From Burkholderia cepacia (GTDB lineage: Bacteria; Pseudomonadota; Gammaproteobacteria; Burkholderiales; Burkholderiaceae): a DNA stretch of 64,000 nt. How positions within the stretch are numbered: position 1 is the first letter of the stretch; the number at the start of each line of letters is the position of its first letter. Made by a program: the position numbers and the translations under genes. The DNA lies in assembly GCF_001718835.1 (NCBI RefSeq), contig NZ_CP013444.1:2418001-2482000 (forward strand), read 5' to 3'. The notes beneath the pieces are model-generated. The model saw only the letters and a program-made list of their open reading frames with translations, made no database searches and was not told the origin of the DNA. Below are positions 53,752 through 62,706 of this stretch, in pieces.

Positions 53752-54675
53752 TCACCCCAGCAATTCCTTCCGCCTCAACTGCACGACGTCGCGCATCGGC
53801 GGTGCGCCGAACAGCCGGCTGTATTCACGGCTGAACTGCGACGCGCTTTCGTAGCCGACCACGGCCGCCACCGACCCGACGTCGCCGCCCTGCCGCAGCA
53901 ACAGCCGCCGCGCCTCGTGCAGCCGCAGCTGCTTCTGGTACTGCAGCGGGCTCAGCGTCGTCACGTGCTTGAAATGGTGGTGCAGCGACGACACGCTCAT
54001 GTTGACCGCCTGCGCGAGCGATTCGACGCGCATCGGCTCCGCGAAGTGATCGCGGAGCCATTCGATCGCGCGCGCGATCCGGTGCGTCTGGCTGCCCGCG
54101 ATCGCCATGTGCCGCAGCCGCGTGCCCTGCCCGCTCGTCATCAGCCGGTACAGCAGTTCCTTTTCGATCAGCGGCGCGACGACCGGAATGTCGGCCGGCG
54201 TATCGAGCAGCCGCGTCAGCCGCAGCGCGGCATCGAGCAGCGGCGGAGTGAGCTCGGCGAGCGCGATCCCCTCGCCTTCGGGGCCCGCGTCGGGTTCGGG
54301 CAGCCGCATCTCGGCCGCGAGCTCGACGATGCGCTGCGGATCGAGCGTCAGCGACAGGCACAGGTAGGGGGCTTCCGGCGACGCGTGCGTCACGCGCGAC
54401 AGGATCGGCAAGTCGATCGACGAAATCAGGCAATTCTGCGTGTCGTACTCGTAAGCCTGACCGGCGACGATCACGCGCTTCGCGCCCTGCGCGGCGATCA
54501 CGAGCGCGGCCCGCGACACGCCGCAGCCGAGATCGACCGGCCGCGAGTGCCGGTGCAGCATCAGGCCCGGCACGGCCGTCGAATGCGAGCCGTCCGCCGG
54601 CGCGAAACGGCCGATCAGCGTCGCCAGCTCGCGCCGCCCGGATTCGCGCGACGCCACGATATCGGTCATGTCCAT
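53752..54675 (-). CDS. AraC-family transcriptional regulator
   Basis: A 307-residue regulator. The N-terminal domain is the AraC_N type (SRAALVIAAQGAKRVIVAG), and the C-terminal DNA-binding domain has ESLAQAVNMSVSSLHHHFKH and SVAAVVGYESASQFSREYSR. ATG 54673-54675 follows GAGGAAG at about 5 bases. It is divergent from the molybdenum hydroxylase pair and probably controls it through the tandem direct repeats in between. Confidence 0.9.
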   Translation of the reverse strand: MDMTDIVASRESGRRELATLIGRFAPADGSHSTAVPGLMLHRHSRPVDLGCGVSRAALVIAAQGAKRVIVAGQAYEYDTQNCLISSIDLPILSRVTHASPEAPYLCLSLTLDPQRIVELAAEMRLPEPDAGPEGEGIALAELTPPLLDAALRLTRLLDTPADIPVVAPLIEKELLYRLMTSGQGTRLRHMAIAGSQTHRIARAIEWLRDHFAEPMRVESLAQAVNMSVSSLHHHFKHVTTLSPLQYQKQLRLHEARRLLLRQGGDVGSVAAVVGYESASQFSREYSRLFGAPPMRDVVQLRRKELLG

Positions 54676-54741
54676 GACACTTCCTCGATAGATTTCCTCA
54701 TGTCGCGGGAGCATAGCGAAACCACCCGGAGCCTGCCGGGG

Positions 54742-54775
54742 ATTTGCAGGATTGTTCAATAAATTTGCAGGATTG
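54742..54775. promoter_or_regulatory. Tandem 13-bp repeats, candidate AraC operator
   Basis: ATTTGCAGGATTG occurs exactly at 54742-54754 and 54763-54775, 21 bp apart (two helical turns), the typical geometry for an AraC dimer. It lies in the divergent region, 67 bp from the regulator start and about 80 bp from the hydroxylase start. Confidence 0.65.
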
Positions 54776-54856
54776 GGTAGACGCAAACTTCTCGCGCTCG
54801 CGCACACTGCCCGCTAACCGGGCGCATGCCGGGTTTTCCCCACGGAGACAATCAAA

Positions 54857-55318
54857 ATGCCTACCTCGTTTGTCCTGAACGGCAAGAACGTCACGCTCGA
54901 CGCCGATCCGTCGATGCCCGTCCTCTGGGCGATCCGCGAACACGCGGGACTGACCGGCACGAAGTTCGGCTGCGGCATGGCGCAGTGCGGCGCGTGCACG
55001 GTGCATCTCGAAGGCCAGGCCGTCCGCTCGTGCGTGCTGCCGCTCGCCGGGATCGCGGGCAAGCACATCACGACGATCGAAGGACTGCAGAGCAAGCCCG
55101 CGCAGGCCGTGCAGGCCGCCTGGGTCAAGCTGCAGGTGCCGCAGTGCGGCTACTGCCAGTCCGGCCAGATCATGTCGGCCACCGCGCTGCTCGAACAGAA
55201 CCCGAAGCCGACCGACGCGGACATCGACGCCGCGATGAACGGCAACCTGTGCCGCTGTGCGACCTACGCCCGCATCCGGGCGGCGATCCACGACGCGGCC
55301 GCGACGCTGGGAGCCTGA
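54857..55318 (+). CDS. (2Fe-2S)-binding small subunit of a molybdenum hydroxylase
   Basis: A 153-residue ferredoxin-like subunit. The plant-type cluster motif is CGMAQCGACTVHLEG, and the second cluster domain is CGYCQSGQIM with CRCATYARIR. It transfers electrons from the molybdopterin subunit, most like the small IorA-type subunit of isoquinoline oxidoreductase and related aldehyde dehydrogenases. The next gene begins 2 bp later, and the two form one enzyme. Confidence 0.92.
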   Translation: MPTSFVLNGKNVTLDADPSMPVLWAIREHAGLTGTKFGCGMAQCGACTVHLEGQAVRSCVLPLAGIAGKHITTIEGLQSKPAQAVQAAWVKLQVPQCGYCQSGQIMSATALLEQNPKPTDADIDAAMNGNLCRCATYARIRAAIHDAAATLGA

Positions 55319-55320
55319 CC

Positions 55321-57528
55321 ATGACGATCGAACTCGACAACACCGGGTCGGTGCGTCCGTCGCGCCGCACGTTCCTGAAGGCCGCGGGCGCCGCCGCCGT
55401 CAGCCTGACCATCGGCTTCGACTTCACCGGCTTCGGCCGCCGCGCGCTGGCCGCGACCGCGCCCGCCGCCGGTTTCGCGCCGAACGCATTCCTGCGCATC
55501 ACGCCCGACGGCGCCGTCACGGTCATCGCGAAGCACGTCGAAATGGGCCAGGGCGCCTATACGGGCATCGCGACGATCGTCGCCGAGGAGCTCGACGCCG
55601 ACTGGTCGAGCGTGCGCGTCGAAAGCGCGCCGGCCGATGCGAAGCGCTATGCGAACCTCGCGTTCGGCACGATGCAGGGCACGGGCGGCAGCTCGGCGAT
55701 GGCGAACTCGTGGCAGCAACTGCGCGAAGCGGGCGGCAAGGCCCGCGCGATGCTGGTGTCGGCCGCGGCGGCCCGCTGGAAGGTGCCGGCCGGCGAGCTG
55801 ACGACGAAGGACGGCTTCGTCATCCACGCGAAGACCGGCCGGCAGGCCGGCTACGGCACCCTCGTCGCGCAAGCCGCGAAGCTGCCCGTGCCGGACAAGG
55901 TCGTGCTGAAGCAGCCGGCGGAGTTCCGTCTGATCGGCCACAAGATCCCGCGCGTCGACGCGCCGGCGAAATCGGACGGCACCGCGCATTTCACGCTCGA
56001 CACGACCTTCCCCGGCATGCGGGTCGCGCTGCTGCAGCGTCCGCCGCGCTTCGGCGCGACCGTGAAGTCGTTCGACGCGACGGCCGCCAAGGCCGTGCCG
56101 GGTGTCGTGTCGGTCGTGCAGGTGCCGGGCGGCGTCGCGGTCGTCGGAACCGGCTTCTGGGCGGCGAAACAGGGGCGCGACGCGCTGAAGGTCGAATGGG
56201 ACGAAGCGCATGCCGAAAAGCGCGGCTCGGACGAGATCATGCGCGAATACCGGCGGCTCGCGAACCAGCCCGGCGCGCCGGCCCGGACCGACGGCGACGC
56301 CGGCGCCGCGATCGCGGGCGCCGCGCGCAAGATCGGCGCGACGTACGAATTCCCGTATCTCGCGCACGCGCCGATGGAGCCGCTCGACGCGGTCGTCAAG
56401 CTGACGGCGGACAGCTGCGAAATCTGGGCCGGCGACCAGTTCCAGACGGTCGACCAGGCCAACGCGGCCAGGACGGCCGGCCTGAAGCCCGAACAGGTGC
56501 AGATCCACACGCTGTACGCGGGCGGCAGCTTCGGCCGGCGCGCGAACGCGTGGTCCGACTACGTGGTCGAGGCCGTGTCGATCGCGAAGGCGCTCGGCGC
56601 GGACGGCAAGCCCGTCAAGCTGCAATGGACGCGCGAGGACGACATCCAGGGCGGCTTCTACCGGCCCATGTACTTCCACAAGCTCGACGCGGGGCTGACC
56701 GCGGACGGCAAGCTGGTCGGCTGGCGCCACCGGATCGTCGGCCAGTCGATTCTCGCCGGCACGCCGTTCGAAGCGTTCATGGTCAAGAACGGCGTCGACG
56801 CCACCTCGGTCGAGGGCGCGGCGAACCTGCCGTACGCGGTGCCGAACGTATCGGTCGAACTCACCACCACCAAGGTGGGCCTGCCCGTGCTGTGGTGGCG
56901 CGTGGTCGGCAGTTCGCACACCGCGTACGCCGTCGAGGCGTTCATCGACGAAGCCGCGCACACGGCAGGCAAGGATCCGTACGCATTCCGCCGCGACCTG
57001 CTCGCGAAGGAGCCGCGCATGCGCGCGGTGCTGGACCTGGCCGCGCAGAAGGCCGGCTGGGATCCGGCCAAGCCGCTGCCGAAGGGCCGCGGGCGCGGGA
57101 TCGCCGTCGCCGAGGCGTTCAAGAGCTATGTCGCGCAGGTGGCCGAGGTGTCGGTCGACGCGGACGGCAAGGTGAAGGTCGAGCGCGTGGTGTGCGCGGT
57201 CGATTGCGGGATCGCGATCAATCCCGACATCGTCGCCGCGCAGATGGAGGGCGGCATCGGCTTCGGGCTCGGCGCGGTGATGCACAGCGCGATCACGCTG
57301 AAGGACGGCCAGGTCGAGCAGCGCAACTTCGACGGCTACCACGTGCTGCGCATCGCGGAGATGCCGAAGGTGGAGGTGCATATCGTGCCGTCGGCCGAAG
57401 CGCCGACCGGGGTCGGTGAGCCGGGCGTCGCGCCGGTCGGGCCCGCGGTCGCGAACGCGATCTTCGCGGCAACGGGCAAGCGGCACTACGTGCTGCCGTT
57501 CGATTCGGCGGATAGCGCGAAGGCTTGA
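55321..57528 (+). CDS. Molybdopterin-binding large subunit (IorB-type)
   Basis: A 735-residue protein with a Tat signal (SRRTFLKAAGAAAVS), so it is exported to the periplasm folded. Motifs include EMGQGAYTGIATIVAEEL, TRED, AVDCGIAINPD, and GEPGVAPVGPAVANAI carrying the catalytic Glu. It belongs to the xanthine-oxidase family large subunits of the isoquinoline/aldehyde-oxidising type. It pairs with the small Fe-S subunit. The substrate is unknown; cytochromes would be the likely electron acceptor. Confidence 0.92.
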   Translation: MTIELDNTGSVRPSRRTFLKAAGAAAVSLTIGFDFTGFGRRALAATAPAAGFAPNAFLRITPDGAVTVIAKHVEMGQGAYTGIATIVAEELDADWSSVRVESAPADAKRYANLAFGTMQGTGGSSAMANSWQQLREAGGKARAMLVSAAAARWKVPAGELTTKDGFVIHAKTGRQAGYGTLVAQAAKLPVPDKVVLKQPAEFRLIGHKIPRVDAPAKSDGTAHFTLDTTFPGMRVALLQRPPRFGATVKSFDATAAKAVPGVVSVVQVPGGVAVVGTGFWAAKQGRDALKVEWDEAHAEKRGSDEIMREYRRLANQPGAPARTDGDAGAAIAGAARKIGATYEFPYLAHAPMEPLDAVVKLTADSCEIWAGDQFQTVDQANAARTAGLKPEQVQIHTLYAGGSFGRRANAWSDYVVEAVSIAKALGADGKPVKLQWTREDDIQGGFYRPMYFHKLDAGLTADGKLVGWRHRIVGQSILAGTPFEAFMVKNGVDATSVEGAANLPYAVPNVSVELTTTKVGLPVLWWRVVGSSHTAYAVEAFIDEAAHTAGKDPYAFRRDLLAKEPRMRAVLDLAAQKAGWDPAKPLPKGRGRGIAVAEAFKSYVAQVAEVSVDADGKVKVERVVCAVDCGIAINPDIVAAQMEGGIGFGLGAVMHSAITLKDGQVEQRNFDGYHVLRIAEMPKVEVHIVPSAEAPTGVGEPGVAPVGPAVANAIFAATGKRHYVLPFDSADSAKA

Positions 57529-57675
57529 CGGCGTAGAGACGCCGGTTGCGGGAGCCGATGAGCGTCCCGCCGCCGGCGCCTTTCGTCGAGTCGAGTCGAC
57601 TCCGACGCCTTCGCCCGGCCCGACAGGTTTCATGCTCGGCCTGCGTCGTTCGGGACGCTGCCGGCCTGCCGCCGC

Positions 57676-58878
57676 TCACTCCTGCTCGACTTCCGGCCAA
57701 AGCCTCGGAAACAGAAACCGGAGGCTGCTCAGCGGCAATCCGAACGAAAGTTCACCGCGATGCGAAGGCGAACCCAGCAAGCCGAAGTCGAGCAGCGAGC
57801 GCGCAATACGGCGCGCCAGAACGTCGCTGACGCCAAGCATTTGGGTAAACTCCGCTCGCGTAACGCTTCGCCGCAGCATCACGAACTCCATGGCCAGCGC
57901 CGATGCTTCCGGCTTGATGACCGATTTCTCCGAGCCGATTGTCCACGGATTCGCATCGAGATAGCGCAGGAGATCCAGCATGCGGCCGGCGACTCCGTCG
58001 AAATCGGTCATGCGGATCATGAAGCTGACCTGATCCAGACAGCAATCGAGAAAGAACCGGGCAAATTGAACCAGGCCCTCCTGGGAAAGACTGCCCCGAC
58101 CATCCAGATCATTGCGGCGACTCTGATCGGCCCCACTCAGCGTTGCGTAGTATTGCCCGTGCTCGCGCGCCAAACCCCGAAGGGGTGACCAGAGACCGTG
58201 GGTCAGATCGGCCGCGCGCAATCCGAGATGCGAATGCAAGCGTGCGACGCGACCGTTGCCGTCCATGAACGGGTGCACCCACGCGAGACGATGATGCGAA
58301 CAGGCAATGCCGATCAGTTGGTATTCCTTGGCCCGGATGCGTGCGTATCGCGTAGCCCAGGCTGCAAGCAGCGGCTCGATCATTTCGGGTTCCGGCGCCA
58401 AATGACGCCCCACCGTCACGTCGGTCTTGCGAAATTCCCCCGGCACGATCGGATGACCTTCGCCGGTAATTCGCTCGTCGGCAGGCAAACAGGAAAAGAA
58501 TCGCGCGTGCAGCGTCGAAATACGCATCGGATCGAACAAGGCGGGCACGGAGAGTGCCCCCCACTCTTCTTCGAGCGCCGCCTCCGTCGCGATGTGCGCG
58601 ATGGCAAAGCGTTGTTTCTTGCGCTCGACGAGGTCAGTCGAATAATCCCGATGCAGCGCCGCCTCGATCTTGGCCGGCGTGGTGTGCTGGCCTTCGATCT
58701 TGTTCGTGTAGTACGAATTCATCGCACGCAACTGCGGCACCAGCGCGGCGCCGAGCGGTGTCCCTCGCACGGCAAGAAGCTGCTGCGACGAACCGACGAG
58801 TTCGGCCGTGCGTTCGAGTAGTGGATCGAGCATGCGATCCTCGGGAAACAGCGGTTCGAACGAAACGATTGTTGTCAC
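57676..58878 (-). CDS. Fic-domain AMP-transferase family protein
   Basis: A 400-residue Fic protein. The active-site motif HPFMDGNGRVAR lies at residues 202-213 and has the catalytic His and phosphate-binding loop. An inhibitory-helix-like segment NSYYTNKIEG at about 54-63 suggests intramolecular control (class II). Fic proteins attach AMP or similar groups to protein side chains. The C-terminal part looks like a winged helix (RAEFTQMLGVSDVLARRIA), a common Fic partner. The target is unknown. It is close to the type III secretion locus but reads away from it. Confidence 0.9.
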   Translation of the reverse strand: MTTIVSFEPLFPEDRMLDPLLERTAELVGSSQQLLAVRGTPLGAALVPQLRAMNSYYTNKIEGQHTTPAKIEAALHRDYSTDLVERKKQRFAIAHIATEAALEEEWGALSVPALFDPMRISTLHARFFSCLPADERITGEGHPIVPGEFRKTDVTVGRHLAPEPEMIEPLLAAWATRYARIRAKEYQLIGIACSHHRLAWVHPFMDGNGRVARLHSHLGLRAADLTHGLWSPLRGLAREHGQYYATLSGADQSRRNDLDGRGSLSQEGLVQFARFFLDCCLDQVSFMIRMTDFDGVAGRMLDLLRYLDANPWTIGSEKSVIKPEASALAMEFVMLRRSVTRAEFTQMLGVSDVLARRIARSLLDFGLLGSPSHRGELSFGLPLSSLRFLFPRLWPEVEQE

Positions 58879-59291
58879 GGCGGCCGTCGGGTTTCATGTA
58901 TGGTTCAATGGTCGCAATTATAAGGTCCAATCCATTGATTTACATCGATTTTATCGAGATAGCTCAGAGTTGAATGTAGGGTTTCATGTTGCGCGATGTC
59001 GGTTGCCGCGAATTGCCTCGCGTCGCTTCAATTCCTCCCACTCATCCCGCCCCCCGCGTTACGTCAGACGTAACGCCCGTAACGTCGGCCGCCGATGCTA
59101 CGTAACAATCCTTCAGCAGCGCATCGCGCCCCGCCCGTCCACGCCGCGTTAAAAATTCTTTGAGATTCAACACCCGCGTGCCTTCCCGCCGCCCGGCGCA
59201 GTGCCGTGCCGCCGTCGCTCACCGGCATGGCCCGATATTTGCAGTAATCCATTGGCAAAAACACTCCTTCAACGGACATGCGAGGGCCACC
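58879..59291. other. Divergent regulatory gap, fic and type III regulator
   Basis: This 413-base gap holds an AT-rich stretch (58910-58990), two GGGTTTCATGT copies (58889-58899 and 58979-58989), and a group of ACGTAAC-like boxes around a perfect palindrome at 59057-59075. No gene was recognised. It is likely to carry both promoters. Confidence 0.45.
59057..59075. promoter_or_regulatory. Perfect 9-1-9 palindrome upstream of the T3SS-locus regulator
   Basis: CGTTACGTCAGACGTAACG is perfectly symmetric. Further TAACGTC (59080-59086) and TACGTAAC (59099-59106) motifs follow in the same tract, so several copies of one binding site are likely. Confidence 0.6.
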
Positions 59292-59690
59292 ATGGATTGC
59301 AAATACCTGTACATCGACAACATAAAAATCAACTTCGTTCGCCGCACGATCGAAATCGACAACAAGATCGTCGACGTCACGCCGCGTGAATTCGACGTCG
59401 TCGAATTCCTGCTCGACAACATGAACAAGATCGTGCCGCGGCAGGCAATCCAGGAAGCCGTGTGGGGCCGTGAACTCGGCGTGTCGTCGCGCACGCTCGA
59501 CACCCATATCTCGCGTATCCGCTCGAAGCTGCAACTCGATCACGACAAGAACCTGCGGATCATTCCGATCTACGCGGTCGGCTATCGCCTGGTGCTGTTC
59601 GGTGCGGCGATGACGCACGTCGAGCGCCACGACCCGGCGCCCGCCGTGCGCGCCGTGTCGCAGCACGACAGGGTCGCCGACTACGTCTGA
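59292..59690 (+). CDS. OmpR-type winged-helix regulator without receiver
   Basis: A 132-residue DNA-binding protein consisting mainly of the OmpR/PhoB effector domain. VDVTPREFDVVEFLLDNMNK, RELGVSSRTLDTHISRIRSK and IIPIYAVGYRLVLFG are the standard segments. No receiver domain is present, as in several type III secretion and virulence regulators. It stands directly before hrcQ in the same direction, about 245 bp upstream, and is likely the local regulator. Confidence 0.85.
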   Translation: MDCKYLYIDNIKINFVRRTIEIDNKIVDVTPREFDVVEFLLDNMNKIVPRQAIQEAVWGRELGVSSRTLDTHISRIRSKLQLDHDKNLRIIPIYAVGYRLVLFGAAMTHVERHDPAPAVRAVSQHDRVADYV

Positions 59691-59934
59691 GCGCTCCCCG
59701 GCCACCGCGCCGCGCGCCTGCGGAATCCGGGCGCGAGGCGCGGTGGCCGCCGCATCGCGTCCTGCTTCGTAAATCCGCGCCGCTCCCGTCGCCGCCCGCC
59801 ACGCGCGACTACGGATTCCGTCGCGATGCATCGCCCCGCCCGTCTCTACAATCGTCGCAGCTGCCGCACGCACCCCGCGCCGCCGGCCTTCCCACAACCC
59901 GTCGTCCCGACGCCGAAACCGCCCCGATCCCGCC

Positions 59935-61083
59935 GTGCACGCGCTGTCCCTGACGAATGCCGACGCCGACGACGCCGCCGATCGGGCCTCGCCTCCCGCC
60001 CCCGCGCCTTCCACCGCAGCCGCGGTCCCGCTCGACGCGTCGCCGCATCTGCCGCGCCTGTCCGCAGCCGCCGCGCGCGGGCTGTCGTACGCATACGGCG
60101 CGACGGCCGCCGTGCCGCTCACGCTCGGCGACCACGCGTACGAGGCGCGGTGGCGCGTCGATGCGCAACCCGCTGCCGACGCGCACGCGTACCGCTTCGT
60201 CGTCGGCCCGGCGACCGGCACGCTGTGGATCGATCCCGCCGCCGAAGCCGAATGGCTCGGCGACGCGGCCGATCCCGCCGTCCCGGCCGTGATCCGCGCG
60301 GCGCTGCTCGCCGATCTGGGCGCACCGCTGAGCGCCGCCTTGCAGGCCGCGACGCGGCAGCGCGTCGAGTTGCTGCCTCCGCCGCCGTCGCCGCCCGCGT
60401 GGCGCGCGGCCCCGGCCGCGCTGCGTTTCGAGCTGCGCCGCGCCGACGGCGCGTGGCGCTGCCATGGCGCGGTGCTGTTCGACGCGCCGGACGCGCTTGC
60501 GGTGTTCTTCGCCGAGCGCCCCGCCGCACGGCCCGACGCGCGCGCCGTCTACGCCGGCCTGCCGGTGCCGCTCGTGTTCGAGATCGGCCGCACCGAACTG
60601 ACGACGGCCGAGCTGGCCGACGTCGTCGCCGGCGACATCATCGCAATCGAGCACTGGCGCGCGCACGAACAGAACCTGCTGTGCGTCGCGCGGCTGCCGG
60701 CCGCGCCCGCGTGGGAAATCACCGGACGGCCGTCCGGCAACCGGCTGACCGTCGAACGAATCAGGGAGATGCCCTTGGAACCAACCCGCACCGACACCCC
60801 GCCCACCCTGTCGCCCGATGCGCCGCCACATGAAGCGCCGCGCACGCTCGACGCGCTCGCGGTGGACTTGCGCTTCGAGCTGCCGTCGACGTCGATGCCG
60901 CTCGGCGAACTCGCCGTGCTGCAGCCGGGTGCGGTGATCGAATTGCAGCAGGGCATCAACCAGAGCGTGATCCATCTCGTCGCGAACGGGATGCTGATCG
61001 GCACCGGCCACCTGATCGCGGTCGGCCAGAAGCTCGGCGTGCGCGTCGTCACGCTCACGCAACCCGCGCCGCGCGAGCGCTGA
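59935..61083 (+). CDS. hrcQ: Type III secretion sorting-platform protein SctQ
   Basis: A 382-residue YscQ/HrcQ protein of the cytosolic sorting platform. The N-terminal half is Ala/Pro-rich and variable. The C-terminal ~100 residues form a SpoA domain: VDLRFELPSTSMPLGELAVL then QPGAVIELQQGINQSVIHLV. An internal Met (residue 279) and TTG (281) are available ahead of this domain. The start is GTG 59935. It lies 3 bp upstream of hrcR, so the two are coupled. Confidence 0.88.
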   Translation: MHALSLTNADADDAADRASPPAPAPSTAAAVPLDASPHLPRLSAAAARGLSYAYGATAAVPLTLGDHAYEARWRVDAQPAADAHAYRFVVGPATGTLWIDPAAEAEWLGDAADPAVPAVIRAALLADLGAPLSAALQAATRQRVELLPPPPSPPAWRAAPAALRFELRRADGAWRCHGAVLFDAPDALAVFFAERPAARPDARAVYAGLPVPLVFEIGRTELTTAELADVVAGDIIAIEHWRAHEQNLLCVARLPAAPAWEITGRPSGNRLTVERIREMPLEPTRTDTPPTLSPDAPPHEAPRTLDALAVDLRFELPSTSMPLGELAVLQPGAVIELQQGINQSVIHLVANGMLIGTGHLIAVGQKLGVRVVTLTQPAPRER

Positions 61084-61086
61084 CCG

Positions 61087-61761
61087 ATGGGCAGCCTGCC
61101 GAATCCCGTCGCGCTGATCGCGGTGATCGCCGCGCTCGGCATCGCGCCGTTCGCCGCGCTGATGGTGACGAGCTACACGAAGCTCGTCGTCGTGCTCGGC
61201 CTGCTGCGCTCCGCGCTCGGCATCCAGCAGGTGCCGCCGAACCTCGTGCTGAACGGCATCGCGCTGATCCTGTCGCTGTTCATCATGGCGCCGGTCGGCA
61301 TGTCGATCCGCGACGCGCTGCAGCAGCGGCATTTCGATGCGTCGGGGCAGCTGTCGACCGCGGACGTCGGCGCGCTCGCCGACGCCGCGCTGCCGCCGAT
61401 CAAGGATTTCCTGGTGTCGCACACGCGGCAGCGCGACCGCGAATTCTTCGTGCGCACCGCGACGTCGGTGTGGCCGAAGAACCGTGCGGACGGCGTGAAG
61501 GACGACGACCTGCTCGTGCTGGTGCCGAGCTTTACGCTCGCCGAGCTGACGAAGGCATTCCAGATCGGCTTCGTGATCTACATCGTGTTCATCGTCGTCG
61601 ACCTGCTGGTCGCGAACATCCTGCTCGCGCTCGGCATGCAGATGATCTCGCCGACGACGATCTCGGTGCCGTTCAAGCTGCTGCTGTTCGTCGCGCTCGA
61701 CGGCTGGGCGATGCTCGTGCACGGGCTCGTGCTGTCGTACCGGGTGGCAGGCGCGGGATGA
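61087..61761 (+). CDS. hrcR: Type III secretion export-gate protein SctR
   Basis: A 224-residue export apparatus protein of the FliP/YscR family. Four transmembrane helices are visible. MVTSYTKLVVVLGLLRSALG is the highly conserved N-terminal signature, and SFTLAELTKAFQIGFVIYIV and VDLLVANILLALGMQMISPT follow. It forms the core of the export gate. The next gene overlaps it by 4 bp. Confidence 0.94.
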   Translation: MGSLPNPVALIAVIAALGIAPFAALMVTSYTKLVVVLGLLRSALGIQQVPPNLVLNGIALILSLFIMAPVGMSIRDALQQRHFDASGQLSTADVGALADAALPPIKDFLVSHTRQRDREFFVRTATSVWPKNRADGVKDDDLLVLVPSFTLAELTKAFQIGFVIYIVFIVVDLLVANILLALGMQMISPTTISVPFKLLLFVALDGWAMLVHGLVLSYRVAGAG

Positions 61762-62498
61762 ACGCGCGCCGCCTGCGAACATTCGCCGCGTGCCTGTGCG
61801 CGCTGGCCCTGCTCGCGTGCCTGCCGCCGCGCGTCGCGCAGGCAGCCGGCGGCGGCGCCGCTTTCGCGCAACTGGCGCGCGCCTGCGCGCCGAACGTCGA
61901 TCCCGCGACGCTCGCCGCGCTCGTGCGCACCGAGTCGGGCTTCAATCCGTATGCGATCGGCGTGGTCGGCGGGCACCTGACGCGCCAGCCCGCGTCGCTC
62001 GACGAGGCGCGCGCGACCGCGCGCGAGCTGTCGTCGCGCGGCTTCAGCTACAGCGTCGGCCTCGCGCAGGTGAACGAACGCAATTTCGCGAAATACGGGC
62101 TCGATGAAGCGACGATGTTCGAGCCGTGCCGCAACCTGCAGGCCGGCGGCGCGATCCTGACCGAATGCTTCGCGCGCTCGTCGGGCACCGGCCGCGCCAC
62201 GCAGGCCGCATTGCGCGCGGCGCTGTCGTGCTACTACAGCGGCAACTTCACGACCGGCTTCTCGAGCGGCTACGTGAGCCGCGTCGTCGCGAGTGCGCAG
62301 CGCAACGCGCGCGAAGGCGGCGTCGAACCGATTCCCGTCGTGAGCGATACGCCGCCGCCCGAACGCGCGCGCCGCCTGCCGCCGCCCGCCGCGTTCGCGG
62401 ATGCGCCGTCGTGCCATGCGCGCCCGGTGGTGATGATGTGCCGCGGGCTGCCGGCGAACCAGGCGAAGCGGCTCTGCGTGCGGTGTCTCGATCAGTGA
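61758..62498 (+). CDS. Lytic transglycosylase of the type III secretion locus
   Basis: A 246-residue periplasmic muramidase-like protein. The signal peptide ends near VAQA. The SLT domain has LVRTESGFNPYAIGVV with the catalytic Glu and SYSVGLAQVNERNF. These enzymes open peptidoglycan for secretion assembly, as HpaH, IpgF and VirB1 do. The ATG overlaps the hrcR stop (ATGA). The C-terminal tail with three Cys and PPP is not typical and is of unknown use. Confidence 0.88.
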   Translation: MNARRLRTFAACLCALALLACLPPRVAQAAGGGAAFAQLARACAPNVDPATLAALVRTESGFNPYAIGVVGGHLTRQPASLDEARATARELSSRGFSYSVGLAQVNERNFAKYGLDEATMFEPCRNLQAGGAILTECFARSSGTGRATQAALRAALSCYYSGNFTTGFSSGYVSRVVASAQRNAREGGVEPIPVVSDTPPPERARRLPPPAAFADAPSCHARPVVMMCRGLPANQAKRLCVRCLDQ

Positions 62499-62706
62499 CG
62501 ACGTGCGGCGCGGGCCGCCGTGCGCCGATCGAACACCAGGCCGCGCGCGCCTCGTAGCACGCGTCGCGCGCGCGTCCCGACCGCGCCGCCACGCTACGAA
62601 ACAGCGGCATGCCGGCCGCGATGCGTCTCCTTACACTTGAACGCTGGCGGCGCGGCGTACCGTGCGCCGGGTGCCCCGCGCGTCGCGCGGCTCAACGGAG
62701 ACGAGC

